Shown: positions 1 to 7,706 of the stretch, one piece after another
How the letters are laid out: every line of letters starts with the position of its first letter
How positions within the stretch are numbered: position 1 is the first letter of the stretch
NCBI GenBank assembly: GCA_945885645.1
Contig: CAMCYV010000066.1
Location: forward strand, 1-7,706
From: Bifidobacterium breve
GTDB taxonomy: Bacteria > Actinomycetota > Actinomycetes > S36-B12
DNA length: 7,706 nucleotides
Direction: 5' to 3'
The notes under the pieces: model-generated
The model's input: the letters and a program-made list of their open reading frames with translations, nothing else
Databases searched by the model: none
What the model was told of the DNA's origin: nothing
Program-made: the position numbers and the translations under genes

Positions 1-10
1 CCCCCCCCCC
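1..10. repeat. Poly-C tract (C10) at window edge
   Basis: The first ten bases are all C. It is the longest homopolymer I see in the window; the next longest C run is six bases, near 1641 inside rpoB. It could be a real tract in the intergenic region, possibly longer beyond the edge, or an assembly or contig-end artefact. No function can be assigned. Confidence 0.6.
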
Positions 11-134
11 ACAACTGTTTTCCGTCGCTGCTTCACTGCCCAAACCCCGCAGTTGACCGGTCATTTTCACATGATCACGAGTGGGGGATTAACGTCACAA
101 TCTGGTTACAAGCCCATGAAAACCCGTGCCCCGC

Positions 135-191
135 TTGACCTTTTTACTATTTCAGGTCATGCTTTGACTTGCTTCCGATTACGAGGATCGT
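135..191 (+). promoter_or_regulatory. Candidate tandem promoters for rpoBC
   Basis: Two TTGAC-type -35 hexamers sit close together. TTGACC at 135-140 is followed after 17 bases by CATGCT (158-163). TTGACT at 164-169 is followed after 16 bases by GATCGT (186-191). Each -10 keeps only the conserved second A, third T and last T, so neither is strong. If used, transcripts would start near 170 or 198, giving a 5' untranslated region of about 270-300 bases that includes the hairpins downstream. The spacing and the good -35 elements are seen in the sequence; promoter activity is inference. Confidence 0.3.
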
Positions 192-297
192 AATCTTGGC
201 TGGTTTTGGGCAATTGCTGTCGGCCCCCAGTGGGATTTCAATCGAGGGAATCGGTGGTCGCGTGTCTCACGCTGAGCGGGCCCTTGCCGGGGACCCC

Positions 298-360
298 GTT
301 AGACAGCGGTTTACCCCTTCGGGTATGCTGCTGCTTTGCGCTGTCTTCCACCCTTCTAAC
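298..360 (+). promoter_or_regulatory. Leader stem-loop with alternative pairing
   Basis: AGACAGCG (301-308) is the exact reverse complement of CGCTGTCT (339-346), giving an 8-bp stem. Inside it TACCC (312-316) pairs with GGGTA (321-325) around a CTTC loop. A competing 6-bp helix, GTTAGA (298-303) with TCTAAC (355-360), shares bases 301-303 with the first stem, so both cannot form completely at once. There is no U-run after 346, so this is not a standard intrinsic terminator. It may be an attenuator, a processing site or a stabilising 5' structure. Pairing is directly visible; any regulatory role is inference, and no known RNA family is recognised. Confidence 0.45.
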
Positions 361-403
361 CCAGAGTGACTTTTCGGCATCTCCGGTTCACGGTTTGTCC
401 GAT

Positions 404-430
404 TTGACATTTGGGGGCCAATTGGAATGT
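404..430 (+). promoter_or_regulatory. Weak promoter candidate close to rpoB
   Basis: TTGACA at 404-409 is a perfect -35 consensus. The best -10 nearby is GAATGT (425-430) at a short 15-base spacing, or poorer hexamers at 16-18 bases. A start near 437 would leave about 30 bases before the rpoB start codon and would bypass the upstream hairpin. The missing -10 consensus makes this doubtful, and the same bases form the left arm and loop of the 415-443 hairpin. Confidence 0.18.
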
Positions 431-443
431 CAGCATTTGGCCC
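415..443 (+). promoter_or_regulatory. Hairpin just upstream of rpoB ribosome binding site
   Basis: GGGCCAA (415-421) is the perfect reverse complement of TTGGCCC (437-443), a 7-bp GC-rich stem with a 15-base loop. It ends 10 bases before the GGAAGGA ribosome binding sequence. It does not itself cover that sequence, but could position or insulate it, or influence initiation. The function is inferred; only the complementarity is seen. Confidence 0.35.
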
Positions 444-453
444 GCCGCGCACT

Positions 454-460
454 GGAAGGA
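454..460 (+). promoter_or_regulatory. rpoB ribosome binding site (decides the start)
   Basis: GGAAGGA is a strong Shine-Dalgarno sequence with six bases between it and the TTG at 467. No other in-frame ATG, GTG or TTG upstream of the conserved RpoB block (TTG 422, TTG 437, GTG 254) has a comparable sequence before it, so this site fixes the rpoB start. GGAA (454-457) could form a weak 4-bp helix with TTCC (461-464). Confidence 0.8.
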
Positions 461-466
461 TTCCTC

Positions 467-3400
467 TTGGTTTCCCACGAAGTAACCCCGCTTTCCCCCT
501 CCCTTCATCGGGCCTCATTCGCGAAAATTCGCGAGCCCCTCGCAGTTCCAGATTTGCTCCGTTTGCAGACCGCCAGCTCTGACTGGCTTCTCGGAAACGA
601 GAAATGGCAGAAAGCTGTTGCTGCGGCTCTCAAGGCCGGCAACACGGAAATCCCACAGGTTTCAGGTCTCACCGAAATCTTTGAGGAGATTTCCCCCATC
701 GAAGACTTCGCAGGCATGATGTCGCTTTCATTCCGCGATCACCGCTTTGAGCCACCCAAGTACACGGTCGAGCAGTGCAAGGACAAAGACTTCACTTACG
801 CGGCCCCACTGTTCGTGACCGCTGAGTTCACCAACAACGAAACCGGTGAAATCAAGTCTCAAACAGTTTTCATGGGCGACTTCCCACTCATGACCGACAA
901 GGGAACGTTTGTTATTAACGGTACCGAGCGAGTTGTTGTTTCCCAGCTCGTTCGTTCACCTGGTGTGTACTTTGAGCGTTCAGTTGACAAGGCAACCGAC
1001 AAAGACGTATACGTTTCGAAGATCATCCCAAGCCGCGGAGCCTGGCTTGAGTTTGAAATTGATAAGAAAGACCTCGTCGCAGTCCGCGTAGACCGTAAGC
1101 GTAAGCAGCCCGTCACCGTTCTCCTCAAGGCACTTGGCATGACCAAGGATGAAATTCGCGAGCGTTTCGGACAGTACGAAACATTCATGGCTACTTTTGA
1201 CAAGGACCACATTGAGACCCAAGATGACGCACTCCTTGATATCTACCGCAAGTTGCGTCCGGGCGAACCACCCACATTGGAAAATGCCAAGAACCTGATT
1301 GAAAACTTTTACTTCAATCCAAAGCGTTATGACCTGGCCAAAGTGGGCCGCTACAAGGTCAACCGCAAGCTCGGCCTTGAACTGCCACTTGAGCAGAGCA
1401 CATTAACTATCGAAGACATTGTTTCCACCGTTGAGTACCTGGTGCGTTTGCACGCGGGTGACACAACAATGCAAACGCCTCGTGGCGAAGTCGTTGTTGA
1501 AACTGACGACATCGATCACTTTGGTAACCGTCGTCTTCGTACTGTCGGTGAACTGATTCAGAATCAAATTCGCACGGGTCTATCTCGCATGGAGCGTGTT
1601 GTGCGCGAGCGCATGACCACGCAAGATGTTGAGGCGATCACCCCCCAGACTCTGATCAACATCCGTCCGGTCGTTGCTTCGATCAAGGAGTTCTTCGGAA
1701 CTTCACAGCTCTCACAGTTCATGGACCAAACCAACCCACTTGCTGGACTGACCCACAAGCGTCGTTTGTCAGCGCTTGGACCGGGTGGTCTTTCACGTGA
1801 GCGTGCAGGTTTTGAAGTCCGAGATGTTCACCCCTCTCACTACGGCCGGATGTGCCCGATTGAGACCCCTGAAGGTCCCAACATCGGCCTGATCGGATCG
1901 CTTGCAACCTATGGTCGGATCTCACCATTTGGTTTCATCGAGACTCCCTACCGCAAGGTCGTTAACGGTCGGGTACTCGACGAAGTTCAGTACCTCACAG
2001 CAGACGAAGAAGACATGCACGTTATTGCCCAGGCGAACACAGCGATTGACGCCGATGGCAACATGACCAGCCATGACCGTGTCGTTGTGCGGGTCAAGGG
2101 CGGCGAGGTTGAATACGTCAAGCCCGAAGAAGTTGACTTCATGGACGTCTCACCACGTCAATTGTGGTCGGTTGCAACCTCAATGATTCCTTTCCTGGAA
2201 CATGATGATGCAAACCGTGCTCTCATGGGATCCAACATGCAGCGACAGGCTGTCCCACTGCTTCGCGCTCAGGCGCCACTCGTTGGTACCGGCATGGAGT
2301 TCCGTGCAGCATATGACGCAGGTGACGTAGTCGTAGCCAAGAAATCTGGCGCGGTCAAAGAGGTCTCAGCTGACCTCGTTGAGGTTGCCAACGACGACGG
2401 TACCTACACGAGCTACAAACTCGAGAAGTTCCGTCGCTCAAATCAGGGCACTTGCTTTAACCAGCGCCCGATCGTTGCTGGCGGTGCTCGTGTTGAAGCT
2501 GGGGAAGTTCTCGCGGACGGTCCGTCAACGGATCTGGGCGAGATGGCGCTTGGAAAGAACCTACTCGTGGCATTTATGTCATGGGAAGGTCACAACTACG
2601 AAGATGCAATTATTCTGAGCCAGCGTTTGGTTCAAGACGATGTCCTGTCTTCAATTCACATTGAAGAACATGAGATCGATGCCCGCGACACCAAGCTGGG
2701 CCCAGAAGAAATTACGCGTGACATCCCGAACGTCTCTGAGGAACTCCTCGCAGACCTCGACGATCGCGGAATTATTCGGGTCGGCGCAGACGTTGTCCCC
2801 GGTGACGTTCTCGTTGGCAAGGTGACACCTAAGGGTGAAACCGAACTAACACCAGAAGAGCGTTTGCTTCGTGCAATCTTCGGTGAGAAAGCCCGCGAGG
2901 TCCGCGACACTTCACTCAAGGTGCCCCACGGCGAATCCGGCAAGATCATCGCCGTTCGTGTCTTTGACATGGACGAAGGCGACGAGTTGCCACCGGGTGT
3001 CACCAAGTTGGTGCGCGTTTACATTGCTCAAAAGCGCAAGATCAAGGAAGGCGACAAACTTGCTGGCCGCCACGGCAACAAGGGTGTTATCTCCAAGATT
3101 CTGCCCGTTGAGGACATGCCGTTCTTGGAAGACGGAACACCCGTCGACATTGTTCTGAACCCACTGGGTGTTCCTGGTCGAATGAACATTGGTCAGATCC
3201 TGGAAACCCACCTCGGTTGGGCTGCCGCAGCAGGCTGGAATGTTGACGTAGCTGACCCACGGGCGAAGTTGTTACCTGATGCAGTGAAATCTGTTGCACC
3301 GGGAACCAAAATTGCTACCCCGGTCTTTGATGGAGCACGCGAAGAGGAATTGAGTCTTGTTCTTGACTCGACGACTCCGACGGCTGACGGCTTGAAGTTG

Positions 3401-3928
3401 GTCAACCCCAACGGAAAAGCAAATCTCTTTGATGGTCGAACCGGCGAGCCAATTCCTGGTGAGATTGCAGTGGGTTACATCTACATCCTCAAACTCCTGC
3501 ACTTGGTCGACGACAAGATTCACGCACGTTCAACCGGTCCGTACAGCATGATCACCCAGCAGCCATTGGGTGGTAAGGCTCAGTTCGGTGGACAGCGCTT
3601 TGGTGAAATGGAAGTGTGGGCATTGGAGGCGTACGGCGCCGCTTACGCCTTGCAGGAACTTCTGACCATCAAATCTGACGACGTCCTCGGTCGCGTCAAG
3701 GTTTACGAAGCAATCGTCAAGGGTGAAAACATCCCTGAACCCGGTATCCCGGAATCCTTCAAAGTCTTGGTCAAGGAAATGCAGTCCTTGTGCCTCAACG
3801 TTGAAGTTCTTTCCAAAGACGGTGTCGCCATCGAAATGAAGGACAGCGATGAAGACGTATTCCGTGCCGCCGAAGAACTCGGAATTGACCTGTCACGGCG
3901 CGAGCCCAGCAGCGTTGACGAACTGTAA
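467..3928 (+). CDS. rpoB: DNA-directed RNA polymerase subunit beta
   Basis: Beta subunit of core RNA polymerase (1153 aa from the TTG start, close to the usual actinobacterial length of about 1150-1180). It forms one side of the active cleft and works with RpoC, the alpha dimer and omega in the cytoplasm. The start is TTG, as in M. tuberculosis rpoB, chosen from the GGAAGGA six bases upstream. The conserved family block begins at SFAKIREPL (residues 17-25). Further landmarks are SPIEDF near residue 75, the rifampicin region (411-437), NYEDA with E712 and D713, the flap region from about 731, and GDKLAGRHGNKG with the substrate-binding lysines K864 and K872. The C-terminal clamp segment starts at IPESFKVL (1094). 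Both large insertions of the E. coli protein are absent, as in other actinobacteria. The residues that commonly mutate to rifampicin resistance (D420, H430, S435) are wild type. The gene ends in TAA 45 bases before rpoC and is almost certainly cotranscribed with it. Confidence 0.98.
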   Translation: MVSHEVTPLSPSLHRASFAKIREPLAVPDLLRLQTASSDWLLGNEKWQKAVAAALKAGNTEIPQVSGLTEIFEEISPIEDFAGMMSLSFRDHRFEPPKYTVEQCKDKDFTYAAPLFVTAEFTNNETGEIKSQTVFMGDFPLMTDKGTFVINGTERVVVSQLVRSPGVYFERSVDKATDKDVYVSKIIPSRGAWLEFEIDKKDLVAVRVDRKRKQPVTVLLKALGMTKDEIRERFGQYETFMATFDKDHIETQDDALLDIYRKLRPGEPPTLENAKNLIENFYFNPKRYDLAKVGRYKVNRKLGLELPLEQSTLTIEDIVSTVEYLVRLHAGDTTMQTPRGEVVVETDDIDHFGNRRLRTVGELIQNQIRTGLSRMERVVRERMTTQDVEAITPQTLINIRPVVASIKEFFGTSQLSQFMDQTNPLAGLTHKRRLSALGPGGLSRERAGFEVRDVHPSHYGRMCPIETPEGPNIGLIGSLATYGRISPFGFIETPYRKVVNGRVLDEVQYLTADEEDMHVIAQANTAIDADGNMTSHDRVVVRVKGGEVEYVKPEEVDFMDVSPRQLWSVATSMIPFLEHDDANRALMGSNMQRQAVPLLRAQAPLVGTGMEFRAAYDAGDVVVAKKSGAVKEVSADLVEVANDDGTYTSYKLEKFRRSNQGTCFNQRPIVAGGARVEAGEVLADGPSTDLGEMALGKNLLVAFMSWEGHNYEDAIILSQRLVQDDVLSSIHIEEHEIDARDTKLGPEEITRDIPNVSEELLADLDDRGIIRVGADVVPGDVLVGKVTPKGETELTPEERLLRAIFGEKAREVRDTSLKVPHGESGKIIAVRVFDMDEGDELPPGVTKLVRVYIAQKRKIKEGDKLAGRHGNKGVISKILPVEDMPFLEDGTPVDIVLNPLGVPGRMNIGQILETHLGWAAAAGWNVDVADPRAKLLPDAVKSVAPGTKIATPVFDGAREEELSLVLDSTTPTADGLKLVNPNGKANLFDGRTGEPIPGEIAVGYIYILKLLHLVDDKIHARSTGPYSMITQQPLGGKAQFGGQRFGEMEVWALEAYGAAYALQELLTIKSDDVLGRVKVYEAIVKGENIPEPGIPESFKVLVKEMQSLCLNVEVLSKDGVAIEMKDSDEDVFRAAEELGIDLSRREPSSVDEL
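1697..1777 (+). other. Rifampicin-resistance-determining region of rpoB
   Basis: Encodes residues 411-437, equivalent to E. coli 507-533, the loop that lines the rifampicin pocket beside the RNA exit path. The sequence runs GTSQLSQFMDQTNPLAG and then LTHKRRLSAL. The main resistance positions carry the sensitive residues: D420 (E. coli D516), H430 (H526), R433 (R529), S435 (S531) and L437 (L533). Two differences from E. coli are T422 in place of N518 and A426 in place of S522. These look like natural lineage variation; a sensitive phenotype is inferred, not shown. Confidence 0.9.
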
Positions 3929-3973
3929 TCACCCACTCATCCGAATTATTCGAAACGAACGAAGGACACACAC
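3929..3973 (+). promoter_or_regulatory. rpoB-rpoC spacer with rpoC ribosome binding site
   Basis: This 45-base gap contains GAAGGA (3961-3966), a good Shine-Dalgarno sequence with seven bases between it and the rpoC GTG. No promoter or terminator is apparent, so read-through from rpoB is expected. The odd palindrome CGAATTATTCG (3942-3952) could form at most a 4-bp stem and is not followed by a U-run. Confidence 0.75.

Positions 3974-7706
<3,733 letters not shown>

Larger units (their letters stand above)
1..466 (+). other. Long non-coding leader upstream of rpoB
   Basis: No convincing protein or RNA gene lies in these 466 bases. In actinobacteria rpoB usually follows rplJ-rplL, so this is probably the right part of an rplL-rpoB intergenic region, but rplL itself is not visible and that placement is inference. 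Reading frames do stay open here, including 87 in-frame sense codons directly ahead of rpoB, but their translation is cysteine-rich, resembles no RpoB N-terminus and lacks a ribosome binding site. The first 130 bases hold a C10 run and nothing else I can name; I see no clear intrinsic terminator. From about 135 onward there are weak promoter-like hexamers and several inverted repeats, which suggests a transcribed, folded 5' leader. Confidence 0.75.

Noticed and set aside
53..81. TTGACC at 53-58 as a promoter -35
   Set aside because: No acceptable -10 hexamer lies 15-19 bases downstream.
84..99. Possible CRP/GlxR-type operator, GGGGA-N6-TCACA
   Set aside because: Only the right half matches TCACA; the left half matches TGTGA at three of five positions, and such half-sites are common by chance.
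260..298. Small inverted repeats GCGTG-TCT-CACGC (260-272) and CGGGGACCCCG (288-298)
   Set aside because: The stems are only 4-5 bp with 3-base loops and no U-run follows, so they are neither terminators nor supportable elements alone; they may only add to general leader folding.
169..369. 66-codon open frame in the rpoB leader starting with TTG
   Set aside because: No ribosome binding sequence precedes it, its start overlaps a candidate -35 element, it covers the leader hairpin, and its translation resembles no known leader peptide.
210..425. Two 8-bp palindromes with a CAATTG core (210-217 and 418-425) as paired operator sites
   Set aside because: The flanking bases differ, another CAATTG occurs inside rpoC near 4752, and this count is near chance expectation for the window.
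3942..3952. Palindrome CGAATTATTCG between rpoB and rpoC as a terminator or operator
   Set aside because: It can form only about 4 bp with a 3-base loop and has no U-tract; a terminator here would also cut off rpoC.

Overview
The window holds the genes for the two largest subunits of RNA polymerase, rpoB and rpoC, in that order on the + strand, preceded by a long untranslated leader. Both proteins align from memory along their full visible length with actinobacterial (Actinomycetota) orthologues. Supporting signs are the RpoC N-terminus MLDVNFFDELRIGLAT, the charged coiled-coil insertion at RpoC residues about 140-230, the absence of the two large proteobacterial insertions from RpoB, and a UUG start for rpoB as in Mycobacterium tuberculosis. 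GC content looks like roughly 50-55% on sampled lines, low for this phylum. That would fit a moderate-GC lineage such as some aquatic actinobacteria, but genus and family cannot be fixed from this window.

Layout: positions 1-466 contain no convincing gene. They begin with a run of ten C and include weak promoter candidates near 135-191 and 404-430, a strong 8-bp stem enclosing a second hairpin (301-346), and a 7-bp hairpin (415-443) just before the rpoB ribosome binding site. rpoB runs from a TTG at 467 to 3928 (1153 aa). A 45-base gap carries the rpoC ribosome binding site. rpoC starts with GTG at 3974 and is open to the right edge (1244 complete codons), so perhaps the last 40-70 residues lie outside the window.

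The two products assemble with the alpha dimer and omega into core RNA polymerase. RpoB supplies the rifampicin pocket and one side of the active cleft. RpoC supplies the Mg-binding aspartates, bridge helix, trigger loop and both zinc sites. All key residues checked are intact in both proteins, and the rpoC frame was followed by hand without a break. This is an ordinary housekeeping region. I see no undescribed system; the part most worth a second look is the structured rpoB leader.
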